From contig JBAUWJ010000066.1 of the NCBI GenBank assembly GCA_049583715.1, positions 1 to 53,471 of the forward strand: a stretch of DNA of 53,471 nucleotides. Reading direction: 5' to 3'. The DNA is from JAANXG01 sp049583715 (GTDB lineage Bacteria; Pseudomonadota; Gammaproteobacteria; Arenicellales; JAANXG01). Under the pieces are notes generated by a model. That model saw only the letters and a program-made list of their open reading frames with translations. It ran no database searches and was not told the origin of the DNA. Of this stretch, positions 7,959 to 17,492 are shown one piece after another (within the stretch, counting starts at the first letter, position 1; every line of letters begins with the position of its first letter). The position numbers were made by a program, and so were the translations under genes.

Positions 7959-9290
7959 TCAAGTCGGCCGGTTTCGTACGGCGGCTGCCTCGACCTCGTT
8001 GCCTGCTTCGCCCGTGGATCGCTCCGAAGCAGGGCGAAGATGGCCCAAGGCGAGGAGACCCATGAATCCCATGACATAGTTCGTGTAGACGAAACGAGGA
8101 TAGTAAGCGTGCCCGAAGAACACTGTCGGTCCGACAAGCAACGCAAGAATCACTATGCAGAGTAGCCTGGACGCCGGCGGGCGCCACAGAGAGAAATAGA
8201 TCAGCCCGAGGAACGACGCCGGCGCAAACAGGAGCGCCGCCGCGATCGTGTGCAGGTCGATGTGCTCATTCGGAATCCCCACGTACGTACCGAGCTTCCA
8301 CGCGAACAGGTGCAGGGTCCGTGCGGCCAGTTCGTGAGTCGGGACGGACAGGTTCAGGATCGCGCCCTTGTTTTCCACCAGCAGTCTGAAGTCCCCTGCA
8401 TAGTACAGATTGTGATAGACGGGGAGTAGAAAAACGAGCAGGAAAGGCAACACCAGCACGTATCGCCTCGTCGCAAAGACCTGAAGGGCGGCCAGCGCAA
8501 CGGCAACGGGAATGAGATTCTGCCGCACGAACGGAATCAGCGCCAACAACACGATCGCCAGGAACTGCCTGTCGCGCAATAGCGCCCCCGCGTACAACAC
8601 TCCCAGTGATACCGCAAGCCACTCGGACAGTCCCTGCACCACATTCTTGGCGGCATAGGGTGCCGACAGAATCAGGATCAGCGCCGTGAAGCGACCGAGC
8701 GGCGATTCGAGCCTTCTCGAGACAGCAGCGCCGACGGTGAGAACAGCGAGCAGGGCGGTCAGGTTCAGCAACTGGGTGAGTCTGTTTTCGCCGCCGGTCA
8801 ACCAGATCATCGCGGCAAGATAGTAGCGATACCCCGGTTGGTCGATGAAATCCTTTCCGTGATGCTTGTAATACACTCCACCGGACCCCCACAACGTGTG
8901 CTCGCGCAGCATATTATGGGCATACACGCTGTACCTCCATGGGTCGTCTCCATGATAGTGGGCTATCGGCTGAAACAACGCATGAAGGAACAGCACGCTC
9001 AGCAGCAGACAAATGATTATCGGAATGGCGGAGACGCCGTCCGCGCGCGCCGTCGCGAACGTGTGGTAAGCGAGGTAAACCAGCCCGGCGAAGAACGGAA
9101 CGAACAGCGCGACCGTATGCGGACCCAGCGCTTGATTGCTCCTCGTCAACAAAGGCTCGAGCGCCAGTATCGCCCCGGTCCCGAGCACCAGGAGCGCGGT
9201 TATCAGCCAGATCTCATGCCGTGCCGGCAATAGACGCAGGCTGAATGGCTCTGTGTCCGATGACCCGCCGGGCTGCTTCGCGAACCGCAT
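7959..9290 (-). CDS. Multi-pass membrane protein, possible GT-C-type glycosyltransferase
   Basis: 443 residues from the ATG at 9290 (MRFAKQPGGS); an upstream in-frame start at 9392 is less likely. I count roughly 10-12 hydrophobic segments, for example IWLITALLVLGTGAILAL and SAIPIIICLLLSVLFLHALF. A luminal-type loop, AHYHGDDPWRYSVYAHNML, carries an acidic pair near the first loop, as in GT-C glycosyltransferases that use lipid-linked sugars. Nothing else identifies the substrate. It is divergent from another multi-pass protein at 9510, and the pair may be functionally linked, for instance in cell-envelope glycan modification. This is a fold-level guess. Confidence 0.6.
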   Translation of the reverse strand: MRFAKQPGGSSDTEPFSLRLLPARHEIWLITALLVLGTGAILALEPLLTRSNQALGPHTVALFVPFFAGLVYLAYHTFATARADGVSAIPIIICLLLSVLFLHALFQPIAHYHGDDPWRYSVYAHNMLREHTLWGSGGVYYKHHGKDFIDQPGYRYYLAAMIWLTGGENRLTQLLNLTALLAVLTVGAAVSRRLESPLGRFTALILILSAPYAAKNVVQGLSEWLAVSLGVLYAGALLRDRQFLAIVLLALIPFVRQNLIPVAVALAALQVFATRRYVLVLPFLLVFLLPVYHNLYYAGDFRLLVENKGAILNLSVPTHELAARTLHLFAWKLGTYVGIPNEHIDLHTIAAALLFAPASFLGLIYFSLWRPPASRLLCIVILALLVGPTVFFGHAYYPRFVYTNYVMGFMGLLALGHLRPASERSTGEAGNEVEAAAVRNRPT

Positions 9291-9509
9291 CGCCTCGTGG
9301 GTTCCTGCAAACGTTGTTGTTAGAGAAGGGAAAAGTGTCGATCGCAAACGGCAGTTGGCACGCAACACGACGGACCGCCACGCTCCGAACAACAGCGGAT
9401 TCTACGTTGCGGGGCGAAGCAGGGTCCAGCGGGAACTTCACGTTTCGAAAACTACACCAGGACAGTAAAATCGGTTACTGCTTTCAACCTTCGTGGGGCA
9501 TTCGGGACC

Positions 9510-10934
9510 GTGAATGACGTACGGCGCAGGTACTACGCACCCGTGCTCGTGCTGCTGATCGCAGCCGTTGTTCCGTTCTTCCTGCTCGTCCACTATGCCC
9601 AGCCGAGCGCCGATGACTTCTGTTATGCCGATATGTTTCGTCATAACACTTTCTGGAACGGCATCAAAGAGCAGTACCTGGGTCACAAGGGACGCTACGC
9701 GACTCTCTTCTTCACCGCCGCATTTCACCGCCTCGGGGGGATGCTGCTGACCTACCAGTACGCGATGTTCCTGTTCCTCGCGGCCTTGTCCGTTGCAGCG
9801 TACGTATTCGTCCGTGCCCTTTTCGAAGACGCGACATCCCCGAAACGCACAATCTTCCTGGCGCTGGCCCTGGGCGCACTGTATCTGGACACCATGACCA
9901 AGGTGTCGGCAACCTTGTACTGGCTGGACGGAGCACTTCAGTACCAGCTCGGGGCCGTCTTTGTCCTGCTTTCCCTGGCGGCCCTGCTGACGCTGCACCG
10001 AACGGGGCGGTGGCCGCCCGCCGCGGCAGCCTGCGCGTGCATATTCGTGGCCGTGGGCGCGACCGAAATCGCGATGATGACTCTGGCGGCGGTGGTGGCC
10101 GTCATGGCCTTCAACCGGATGTACCTGACAGGACGCGACCGAAAGCAGTGGACGGCGGTCATCCTCGTGACGGTGCTCTCCTCGGCACTGCTGCTGCTGG
10201 CCCCGGGGAATTACGTCCGCGAGCAATACGCAGCGCCCGGCGCGGGTCGCTTCTGGCTGTCCTTCAGCAACGCCTGGTATTACGGCGGGGGCCTGCTGGC
10301 CGATTGGCTCTCGAGGCCCGTGTTCTGGCTGGCCACCGCCGCCTTCATCGCTCCCGCCCTGAGGCTGGTCTATCTCGATGGGGTGAGGCGAAAAGCGGGC
10401 TGGGGCCGATTAGCGGTGATCGTGGCTCTCGTTCCCGGTCTTCAGTGGTCCTTTGTCTTTGCGTTGTGGTTCGCCGCGGCCGACAATCCTCCGGACAGGA
10501 TGCAGAACATGATGTACCTGCTGTTTCTCATCGGATGGTTTACCGCCGTCCTGGAGCTGGTCGCTGTAATCGCCGGCCGCTGCCGGCTCCCATTCACCGA
10601 CCAGGTGTTCCCCCCCGCCTTGCGCGCCGGCAACCTGGCGGTTGCCGTCCTGTTCGCGATCTTCCTGGTAGTGCAGGGTCACACTCCCACCGCGTGGGGC
10701 GATCTCGTCCATCGCGCGCGCGGCTACGAGCGGCAGATGCAGCAACGCTACGCGACCATCGCCAATGCGAACGAGCAGTCCAAATCGACAAATGACCACC
10801 GTGTCGTCGTCCTGCACCGGATTACCGACCCGCCGTCGTTGCTGATGTACACGGACATTCAACCCGACCCCAGGAACTGGCGAAACACCTGCTTCGCACG
10901 TTACTTCGGTCTCAAAGCCGTCGTCAGGCGGTAG
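9510..10934 (+). CDS. Multi-pass membrane protein with SADDFCY loop (possible GT-C/DUF6056-like)
   Basis: 474 residues. The first membrane segment (APVLVLLIAAVVPFFLLVHY) is followed by QPSADDFCYADMFRHNTFWN, an acidic first-loop motif like that of polytopic glycosyltransferases. About ten further hydrophobic stretches follow. The N-terminus runs close to the first transmembrane helix with no cleavable signal. The gene at 10961 begins 26 bases downstream and is probably co-transcribed. I do not recognise a specific enzyme; a role in envelope polysaccharide or protein glycosylation is possible. Confidence 0.6.
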   Translation: MNDVRRRYYAPVLVLLIAAVVPFFLLVHYAQPSADDFCYADMFRHNTFWNGIKEQYLGHKGRYATLFFTAAFHRLGGMLLTYQYAMFLFLAALSVAAYVFVRALFEDATSPKRTIFLALALGALYLDTMTKVSATLYWLDGALQYQLGAVFVLLSLAALLTLHRTGRWPPAAAACACIFVAVGATEIAMMTLAAVVAVMAFNRMYLTGRDRKQWTAVILVTVLSSALLLLAPGNYVREQYAAPGAGRFWLSFSNAWYYGGGLLADWLSRPVFWLATAAFIAPALRLVYLDGVRRKAGWGRLAVIVALVPGLQWSFVFALWFAAADNPPDRMQNMMYLLFLIGWFTAVLELVAVIAGRCRLPFTDQVFPPALRAGNLAVAVLFAIFLVVQGHTPTAWGDLVHRARGYERQMQQRYATIANANEQSKSTNDHRVVVLHRITDPPSLLMYTDIQPDPRNWRNTCFARYFGLKAVVRR

Positions 10935-10960
10935 CGGACCGGAGGTTCGGGAGCAGAATC

Positions 10961-11947
10961 TTGAGACCGGTGAAGGAAGAAGGGCAACGCGGCCGCTCGC
11001 GTAGTACCGACGCTACAGAGCTGTTTCGCCTCGCCTTGCTGGCGCTGGAACGTCCGCTCACCCGGACCGGTCCCGACTGCCACGCCGCCCGTGCCGACAG
11101 GCTCCGGGAATCCGCCGGCCTGCTGGTGGATGCGTTCATCGCCGCGCGGGGCGGCGCGCCGGGAAGCGACCGGGAGCGTGTCCCATCGCTGAACCGTCAA
11201 CCCCTGTCGAATCCAGCGAGCGTCGGAACACTCGCCGCCATACTCGAGCTGGACACGGGCCGCGAGTGGAACCCCGCCCGAATCGACAGGCTCGACACTC
11301 TCGAGCGTGAATATCGCGCAATACTCCCCCACCTGCGGTCGGCCCTGCTGCGGGAGATCCCGGGCTACGAAGGCGTTCTCGGGTTGTGCGGGCGGGCCAC
11401 CGGCAGCACCGTGCTGCGATGGACACTCGGCGTTGTTGCCGCCGCCTCGATCGTGCTCGCCCTCGCCTATCATCTCGCCCGGCCGCAGTACGTACTGAAC
11501 CTCGGCGGTCAGGTCTTCTGGACCGGGCCGTCGAGCAGCGTCTTCAGCGAGGACCGATCGAAGCGATTCGTGGTGCACGTGGACGATCAGGCACATCGCT
11601 ACAGCGTGCCTCTCGGTGCACCCGCCGAGATCGGCAGGCTCCGCATCGACCCCGTGAACAGAGTGTACGCGACCGAGGTCGATATTCTCGCCATTCATCT
11701 GGCGGACGCCGCCGGCAACGAGAGCCCGGATCTCTCCGCGGGCGACGACGCGTCGTGGTCCTGCGTCAACTGCCGCTGGTTGCCCCGCACAGAGCAGGTC
11801 CGGCGGCTGCGACCGCTCAATGACGACCCGCACATCGTCGGTCCACCCCTCGCGCCCTTCAAGGCGGTGCGCGTCGATATCGCCATACGGGCAACGGCGA
11901 GAAAGACTTTCTGGGAGTGGGTGACCCGGCTGAAGAAAGAGCAGTGA
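10961..11947 (+). CDS. Hypothetical single-pass membrane protein
   Basis: 328 residues if the TTG at 10961 is used. GGGAG at 10949-10953 lies 7 bases upstream and supports it, but a GTG at 10970 is also in frame. Residues about 1-145 are soluble and rich in Arg and Leu. One transmembrane helix (VLRWTLGVVAAASIVLALAY) follows near residue 150. The last about 155 residues look like a beta-rich periplasmic or extracellular domain (YVLNLGGQVFWTGPSSSVF, YSVPLGAPAEIGRLRIDPVN) with one CVNC pair. I do not recognise a family. It follows the polytopic protein at 9510-10934 by 26 bases and is likely in the same operon. Confidence 0.6.
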   Translation: MRPVKEEGQRGRSRSTDATELFRLALLALERPLTRTGPDCHAARADRLRESAGLLVDAFIAARGGAPGSDRERVPSLNRQPLSNPASVGTLAAILELDTGREWNPARIDRLDTLEREYRAILPHLRSALLREIPGYEGVLGLCGRATGSTVLRWTLGVVAAASIVLALAYHLARPQYVLNLGGQVFWTGPSSSVFSEDRSKRFVVHVDDQAHRYSVPLGAPAEIGRLRIDPVNRVYATEVDILAIHLADAAGNESPDLSAGDDASWSCVNCRWLPRTEQVRRLRPLNDDPHIVGPPLAPFKAVRVDIAIRATARKTFWEWVTRLKKEQ

Positions 11948-11967
11948 GCGCGGCGACGAAGTGCGCG

Positions 11968-12984
11968 TCAGGCGGCGAGCTTGCCGCCCAGACGGTCGAC
12001 CACTTCGCGCGTGAACTCGGTGGTGCCGAGACTGCCGCCGAGGTCCCGCGTGCAGACGTGCTCCGCGATGGCGTCGAGTACGCTCAGGCGCAGCGCGTGG
12101 CCGAGGTCGTAGCGGTCGACGTGATCCAACAGCATGCCGAAGGCCAGGAAGATCGCAGTCGGGTTGCAGACATCCATGCCGGCGATATCGGGCGCCGTGC
12201 CGCCGGCGGGGTCGAACATCGCGATGTCCACCTCGCGGTTGTCCTTGAACGAAAAGCTGCCGCTGGCGCCGGTACCGAGGCTCCCCACCAGCCCCGAGGC
12301 CATGTCCGAGAGAAAGTCTCCATACTCGTTCAGCACCAGAACCACCTCGTACTGCTGGGGCTTCATGATGATTTTGGCCAGGAGGGCATCGAACAGCTCG
12401 ACGTGATATGCCACGTCCGGGTAACGAGCGCGCACCTCGGCCACGACCTCTTGAAACAATCCGTCGGTGACCTTCTGGATGGTGTGCTTGGAAGACGAGG
12501 TCATGCTCCAGCCTTTCTTGCGGGCGAGCTCGAAAGCAAAGGTCGCCGCCTGCGCGCAGGGCTCTCGCTCCACCATCCTCAAGGAGACGGCCGCGTCGCG
12601 GCCGATGAGCTGGCCCGGGTCGTCGTAAGTCCCGCCCGTGGCGATGCGCACGATATGCAGGTTGACGTTCTCCTTGAAGTTCGATGAGATGCCGCGGATG
12701 GAGATGGCGGGACGGTAGATGACGCTGAAGCCCAAGCGCCGCCTGATCAGGGCGTTGGGGCTCTGGGTCCGGGTCACCGTCGGGTATTTCAGCGCGAGGC
12801 GGGTGCGGCGCATCGACCGCTCCGCGTCGTCTATCGCCGCCTTGACGTCGCGTTCGCGCGTCTCGAGCGACCAGTCGATGCTTTCGAAGCGAAACGCGAC
12901 GGGCATCGCGTCCGCGACCGCGTGAACGGCCTGTGCCAGCTCGGGGCCGATGCCGTCACCCAGAAGCTCTGTAATCTCGATCAT
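11968..12984 (-). CDS. Isocitrate/isopropylmalate dehydrogenase-family protein
   Basis: 338 residues from the ATG at 12984 (MIEITELLGDGIGPELAQAV). The GDGIGPE start and the metal-binding signature near residues 220-245 (VLNEYGDFLSDMASGLVGSL) place it in the beta-decarboxylating dehydrogenase family. The next motif, AMFDPAGGTAPDIAGMDVCN, resembles the adenine-binding HGSAPDIAGK loop but begins DPAGG. The cofactor-specificity loop does not let me choose between isocitrate, isopropylmalate, tartrate or homoisocitrate as substrate. It stands alone between the 10961 gene (convergent) and a divergent membrane protein. Confidence 0.75.
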   Translation of the reverse strand: MIEITELLGDGIGPELAQAVHAVADAMPVAFRFESIDWSLETRERDVKAAIDDAERSMRRTRLALKYPTVTRTQSPNALIRRRLGFSVIYRPAISIRGISSNFKENVNLHIVRIATGGTYDDPGQLIGRDAAVSLRMVEREPCAQAATFAFELARKKGWSMTSSSKHTIQKVTDGLFQEVVAEVRARYPDVAYHVELFDALLAKIIMKPQQYEVVLVLNEYGDFLSDMASGLVGSLGTGASGSFSFKDNREVDIAMFDPAGGTAPDIAGMDVCNPTAIFLAFGMLLDHVDRYDLGHALRLSVLDAIAEHVCTRDLGGSLGTTEFTREVVDRLGGKLAA

Positions 12985-13178
12985 GGCGGAGCGGGAGGAT
13001 ACGCGATGCCGCGCCCCGGCGTCCAATTTGCGGGCGCGGTATCGTTCGACGTACCGTGCCTCACTCGTACCGTCGAGACGCGACTTCGGAATGCATCAAT
13101 GTGGCTTCTACGTTGCACGCGGAAGATCGTGCGCGAAGGCAGGCTGCTCCCCGTGATCGACACCGGCAGCACAGTGTC

Positions 13179-14291
13179 ATGAGCCCACGTGTGACTCGTC
13201 TCACGGCAATCCTGTTGCTGCCGGCATTGCCGCTCGCATCGGGATGGCTGGCGGGCCTCCCGCGCGGCTTCGCCGAGCTTCCTCCGAAAACGGTGTACAT
13301 TCATCCGCCGGCCTTCTCGGCGGCAGTCTACATCCCGTTGGCGGGTCTGCTTCTCCTCGCCGTCGCATTGTTCGCCGCACCGCGGCGCTTCGGTTTCAAG
13401 GCGGAAGGCTTTTCCGATCTGGCGCCCTTCGAGTGGTATCTGGCACCGGACCCAGGGCATCGATTTCCGGCCTGGGGATGGATCGGTACGGCGCTGGTGG
13501 GCGCCGGCTGGGCAGTGGCCTGGACCCATCCCCAGTGGCTCGGCCGGCTTGCCGATCACAGCTTCGTCCCCCTGTGGCTGGGCTACGTCCTGGTGGTGGA
13601 CGGGCTCGCCTTCCGGCGCGCCGGAAACAGTCCCCTGTGCAGCCGCCCCCGCGTCTGGCTGGCATGGTTCGCCGTCTCCGCGGTGACCTGGTGGTACTTC
13701 GAGCTCCTCAACCGCTTCATACAGAACTGGGTGTATCTCGGTGTCCAGGACTTCTCCCCCCTGCGCTATGTGCTGGGCTCCACCCTCGCCTATTCCACCG
13801 TCATTCCCGCGGTGCTGACGACCACGGCTCTGCTCAGCACCTTCGATTACTTCCGGCGGTCGTTCCTTCGCCGTGTGCCCGGAAGCGCGGTGCAACGACG
13901 GGGCCCGTGGTGGCCGATTACGGCGGTCGGTGCCGCCGCCCTGGTATTGATGCCCTGGTTTCCGATTGCGTTGTTTCCAGTGATCTGGGTGGCGCCGCTG
14001 ATGATCGCGACCGGTGTCCTGGAGAGTGCCGGGGTCCCTACGGGCGCCGGCCACGCCGTGCGCGGAGACTGGGGTCCGTTCGTCACTCTGGCCGCCGCCG
14101 CGGTGATCTGCGGCTTCTTCTGGGAACTGTGGAACGTCGGCGCCACGCCCAAGTGGATCTACCAGATCCCCTGGGTGGATCGATTCAAGCTGTTCGAGAT
14201 GCCCGCGGTGGGTTATCTCGGATACCTGCCTTTTGGACCGGCGTGCTGGGTGTTCCGCCTCCTGTTGATGCCCTCCCCGCGTCCGGGCTAA
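13179..14291 (+). CDS. Hypothetical multi-pass membrane protein
   Basis: 370 residues from the ATG at 13179 (MSPRVTRLTAILLLPALPLA). About nine hydrophobic segments are visible, such as AAVYIPLAGLLLLAVALFAA, WGWIGTALVGAGWAVAWTHP and WPITAVGAAALVLMPWFPIA. Aromatic-rich loops include TWWYFELLNRFIQNWVYLG and WELWNVGATPKWIYQIPWVD. No catalytic motif is evident and I do not recognise the family. It is divergent from the 11968-12984 dehydrogenase, and the 193 bases up to the ankyrin gene separate the two transcription units. Confidence 0.6.
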   Translation: MSPRVTRLTAILLLPALPLASGWLAGLPRGFAELPPKTVYIHPPAFSAAVYIPLAGLLLLAVALFAAPRRFGFKAEGFSDLAPFEWYLAPDPGHRFPAWGWIGTALVGAGWAVAWTHPQWLGRLADHSFVPLWLGYVLVVDGLAFRRAGNSPLCSRPRVWLAWFAVSAVTWWYFELLNRFIQNWVYLGVQDFSPLRYVLGSTLAYSTVIPAVLTTTALLSTFDYFRRSFLRRVPGSAVQRRGPWWPITAVGAAALVLMPWFPIALFPVIWVAPLMIATGVLESAGVPTGAGHAVRGDWGPFVTLAAAAVICGFFWELWNVGATPKWIYQIPWVDRFKLFEMPAVGYLGYLPFGPACWVFRLLLMPSPRPG

Positions 14292-14409
14292 ACGCGCTGC
14301 CACGCTCCTCGTCGCAGCCGGGACCGCGATACGCCGCCGCGACCGCACACCGACCGCCCGTCGGGGGCTGGAAAAGGCCTGCGGAAGGCCCAAGACTGGG
14401 GTAAACTGG

Positions 14410-14426
14410 AATATATGACATATATT
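14410..14426. promoter_or_regulatory. AT-rich 17-bp palindrome before the ankyrin gene
   Basis: AATATATGACATATATT is a perfect dyad (8 + 1 + 8) about 60 bases before the start at 14485. It stands out in GC-rich surroundings and could be an operator, or overlap a -10 element of the ankyrin gene promoter. Confidence 0.4.
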
Positions 14427-14484
14427 GAGCGGACCGGGATGGGTCCTCGCCCGCCGGCCCGGGCATTGTCATGAAGGCGTGGTC

Positions 14485-15837
14485 ATGACGTCGCTGGGAC
14501 CCAGCTACGGAGAGTGGTGGAAGGTACCGGCGTCGCGGCAGCGGCGACGGGTTATCCTGGCCCTCTTGCCGGCGGCCCTCATCGTGTTGTGGGCGGTCGT
14601 CCCCTACCTCACCGGCGCGCATCTCGACCACGCCCTGTTCAAGGCGATCGAGCGCAACGACCAGCGCGGTTTCGAGTCGCTCCTGCGCCGGGGTGCCTCA
14701 GTGACGGCCCGCGACACGGACGGCGCCACGGTGCTGCACTGGGCGGCGGAATACGACCGGCCGCGACTCGCCGAGCTCTGTCTCGAGCACGGCGCGGACG
14801 TGAACGCCGTCGACCGCAATGGCGTGGGCGCCCTGCACCAGGCCGTGCGGCAGAAGGACGCGAAGCTTGTCGCCCTGTTGCTCAACCGCGGTGCCAACCC
14901 TGACCTCGAGAGCCCGCAATACGGAACGCCCTTGAATTGGGCGGTCCGGTCGGACAGCCTCCAGATGGTCCGAATGCTGCTGGATGCCGGCGCGGCGGTC
15001 GACGCCCGGGACCGCAACGGCTGGACACCGCTTCGCGTTGCCGTCACCCGTGAGGACAGGACGATCGCGGACCTGCTGCTGTCCCGCGGCGCGGACCCGA
15101 ATGCTTCCCCAAATACTGCCAGTACCAGCCGGCGCTCCATGCTGCAGGAAGCCGCCATCGAGAACAATATGGCACTGGCCGCCGACCTGCTCGCCCACGG
15201 CGCCGCCGTGGATGCGCGTGATGCCAAGGGCAACACCGCCTTGCACCACGCCGCCCAGCACGGATACCGCAGGATGGCGGCGCTTCTGATCGCGCACGGC
15301 GCCGACGTCAGTGCGCCGGCGGGCGCCTTCGCGGTCACGCCGCTGCATGTCGCGGTCAAGCGCGGGCACCTCGCCACCGCCCGCCTGCTCGTCGACGCCG
15401 GTGCCAACGTCAATGCCGTCAGCGAGCTTTACGGCACCCCGCTCCATTGGGCCGCGGATGCCGGCAACTGGCGGGCCGCCTTGTTGCTGATGACCCACGG
15501 TGCGCGGACAGGGGAGCGTGACAGCTTCGGGTTCACGCCCGCCGAGAGAGCCCGCCACCGCGGCTTCAATCGCCTCGCGCTGCTTCTCGACGCCAATCGC
15601 CCGAACAATGGAGACCTGGACGCTTCCGGCGTCCGGCCCTGGGGCGGTCTCGCCCACCTCCAGCCCTGCAGCTTCCCTCCCTACCTGCACCGCGCCAGCC
15701 GGGTATTCCTCGACGACTACATCCAGGGCAATCTGTCCCTTCAGGAGTTCCGCCGCCGCTTCTCGCTGCCGAACTCGGACTACATCGCGCTCGGCGGCTG
15801 TGTGGCAAGCCTCTACGAGAGGACCAGTCGACCTTGA
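14485..15837 (+). CDS. Ankyrin-repeat protein with N-terminal membrane anchor
   Basis: 450 residues from the ATG at 14485 (MTSLGPSYGEWWKVPASRQR). One transmembrane helix (VILALLPAALIVLWAVVPYL) lies near residues 26-45. It is followed by about nine ankyrin repeats of about 33 residues, for example DTDGATVLHWAAEYDRPRLA, DAKGNTALHHAAQHGYRRMA and AFAVTPLHVAVKRGHLATAR. A non-repeat tail of about 70 residues follows, rich in aromatic and basic residues. Such proteins bind other proteins; the partner is unknown. The predicted topology places the repeats outside the cytoplasm if the helix acts as an uncleaved signal, but this is not certain. Confidence 0.85.
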   Translation: MTSLGPSYGEWWKVPASRQRRRVILALLPAALIVLWAVVPYLTGAHLDHALFKAIERNDQRGFESLLRRGASVTARDTDGATVLHWAAEYDRPRLAELCLEHGADVNAVDRNGVGALHQAVRQKDAKLVALLLNRGANPDLESPQYGTPLNWAVRSDSLQMVRMLLDAGAAVDARDRNGWTPLRVAVTREDRTIADLLLSRGADPNASPNTASTSRRSMLQEAAIENNMALAADLLAHGAAVDARDAKGNTALHHAAQHGYRRMAALLIAHGADVSAPAGAFAVTPLHVAVKRGHLATARLLVDAGANVNAVSELYGTPLHWAADAGNWRAALLLMTHGARTGERDSFGFTPAERARHRGFNRLALLLDANRPNNGDLDASGVRPWGGLAHLQPCSFPPYLHRASRVFLDDYIQGNLSLQEFRRRFSLPNSDYIALGGCVASLYERTSRP

Positions 15838-15865
15838 GCCCGGCCGGGCGCCGGGAATGAGTCTG

Positions 15866-17428
15866 CTACCGATCCTCACTCTCAGGGCCACACGGCGCCC
15901 GATCCATGTCCAGGTTCAACCCCGCCGCGAGAGCTGAGAGCGGCGCTCGGCCCCCGGTGTCATACTCGACGACGTATGGCAGCTCGTCCCGCGTCAATGG
16001 CTCCTGTGTCCCGATCTGGAGCTCGAGAACGGCGAGATCGGCTTCAGAAGCATCGGCGCCCCGCTGCGCCCTGGCTACGATGCGCCGCCGCAGCTCTTCC
16101 GCCGAAGCCCGGCAGTGAAGAATCCGGAACGGCACCGCGAGGTCCGCCGCCAGGCGACGGAAGCGCGTGCGCTGGGCGTGCTTCAGGAAGGTGGCGTCGA
16201 CGATTACCGGGTATCCGGCACTGACGATCTCTCGCGCCAGCTCCAGCAGGCGGCTGTAGATCAAATCCACGTTGTGGTCCGTGTAACGCTCCCGGCCCTT
16301 GTCCACTCGGCGGTCCCGCTCCACGTCCGAGCGCACGCGAATCGCATCGCTCGCCGCCAACAGGCGCCCGGACGCGAAAGTCTTGCCGGAGCCCGACAGA
16401 CCGTGGGTGATGATCAAAGGCGTGCCGGGCGCCTCGCGCATCAGACCCACCGCGAGGTCGAGGTGAGCGCCGGCGTCGCCCAGGCCGGCGCCCGCCTGTT
16501 CCATCTCCTTCAGGCACGCGACCTCGGCGCGCACAAGGGCCCGGTAGATCTCGTAGAAGTGCAGTACCCTCAGTACCGAATAGTCGCCCGAGGCCTCGAG
16601 ATAGGTGTTGCGAAATTGACGCGCGAAGGCGCGCTCCCCGTGAAATCTGAGATCCATGGTGAAGAACGCAACGTCGTTGGCGACGTCTATCCAGCGCAGG
16701 TCCGGATTGAACTCGATGCAATCGAAGGCCCGGATCCGACCCCCGGCCAGAAACAGGTTCCCGAGATGAAGGTCGCCGTGGCACTCACGCACGCGTCCAT
16801 CACGCAACCGGCGCTCGAGCCACGGACCGAGGATGTGCGCTTCGTTCTCCGTGTATTCGAAAAGCCCTTGATAGCGGGGCCGCCCTTCGAGCATCCCGGC
16901 ATCGCCAATCGGAGCCCGGCAGTCGCGGACATTGGCTGCGATGACGCCGGGAGTGCCGTACCCCATACCGGGGGCCGCCCGGTCCGCCGCGGCATGCACG
17001 GCCGCGACATCCGCCGCGAAGCGCTCCATCATCGCACCGGTCACGAGCCCCGGTTGGGACAAACAGCGACCCAGCAGCATGTCCTGGTCGAAGCGCCTCA
17101 TCTTGACGGCGTACTCGATCGCCGGTCCGCCCTCCCTGAAGGTGGGTGACTCCGCGGACCCGTGGACCGGGGCCACCGAGAGATACAGCTCCGGAGCAAA
17201 ACGCCGGTTCAGTCGAAGCTCCTCCCGGCAGAAATAGCGGCGCTTGTCCAGCGTCGAGAAGTCCACGAAGCCGAAGTCGACCGGCTTCTTGAGCTTGTAG
17301 GCGTACTCCCCCGCCAGCAGGACGGCGGATATGTGCGTCTCGATTACCGATACCCCGGATACCGGATGATCGAAGGCTTCCGGGTTGCGCAGGCGTTCGA
17401 CCAGTGCGTTGAATTTGGTGAGGTTCAA
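15866..17428 (-). CDS. Fused aminoglycoside phosphotransferase-like / P-loop kinase protein
   Basis: 520 residues from the ATG at 17428. The N-terminal ~320 residues form an APH/Fructosamine-kinase-type domain with the catalytic loop ECHGDLHLGNLFLAGGRI and the metal-binding segment IRAFDCIEFNPDLRWIDVAN. The C-terminal part is an AAA/zeta-toxin-like P-loop kinase with THGLSGSGKTFASGRLL and an LID-like RRLAADLAVPFRILHC region. This two-domain architecture is common in proteobacteria, where its substrate is unknown. It follows the RatA-like gene by 64 bases on the same strand. It converges with the ankyrin gene, with only 28 bases between the stop codons. Confidence 0.82.
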   Translation of the reverse strand: MNLTKFNALVERLRNPEAFDHPVSGVSVIETHISAVLLAGEYAYKLKKPVDFGFVDFSTLDKRRYFCREELRLNRRFAPELYLSVAPVHGSAESPTFREGGPAIEYAVKMRRFDQDMLLGRCLSQPGLVTGAMMERFAADVAAVHAAADRAAPGMGYGTPGVIAANVRDCRAPIGDAGMLEGRPRYQGLFEYTENEAHILGPWLERRLRDGRVRECHGDLHLGNLFLAGGRIRAFDCIEFNPDLRWIDVANDVAFFTMDLRFHGERAFARQFRNTYLEASGDYSVLRVLHFYEIYRALVRAEVACLKEMEQAGAGLGDAGAHLDLAVGLMREAPGTPLIITHGLSGSGKTFASGRLLAASDAIRVRSDVERDRRVDKGRERYTDHNVDLIYSRLLELAREIVSAGYPVIVDATFLKHAQRTRFRRLAADLAVPFRILHCRASAEELRRRIVARAQRGADASEADLAVLELQIGTQEPLTRDELPYVVEYDTGGRAPLSALAAGLNLDMDRAPCGPESEDR

Positions 17429-17492
17429 GTATCGTTCCGTGTTGCATGCAGCCGGTCTCGGCGGCCCTCACATTGTGTCACGGCCGGCCGCC

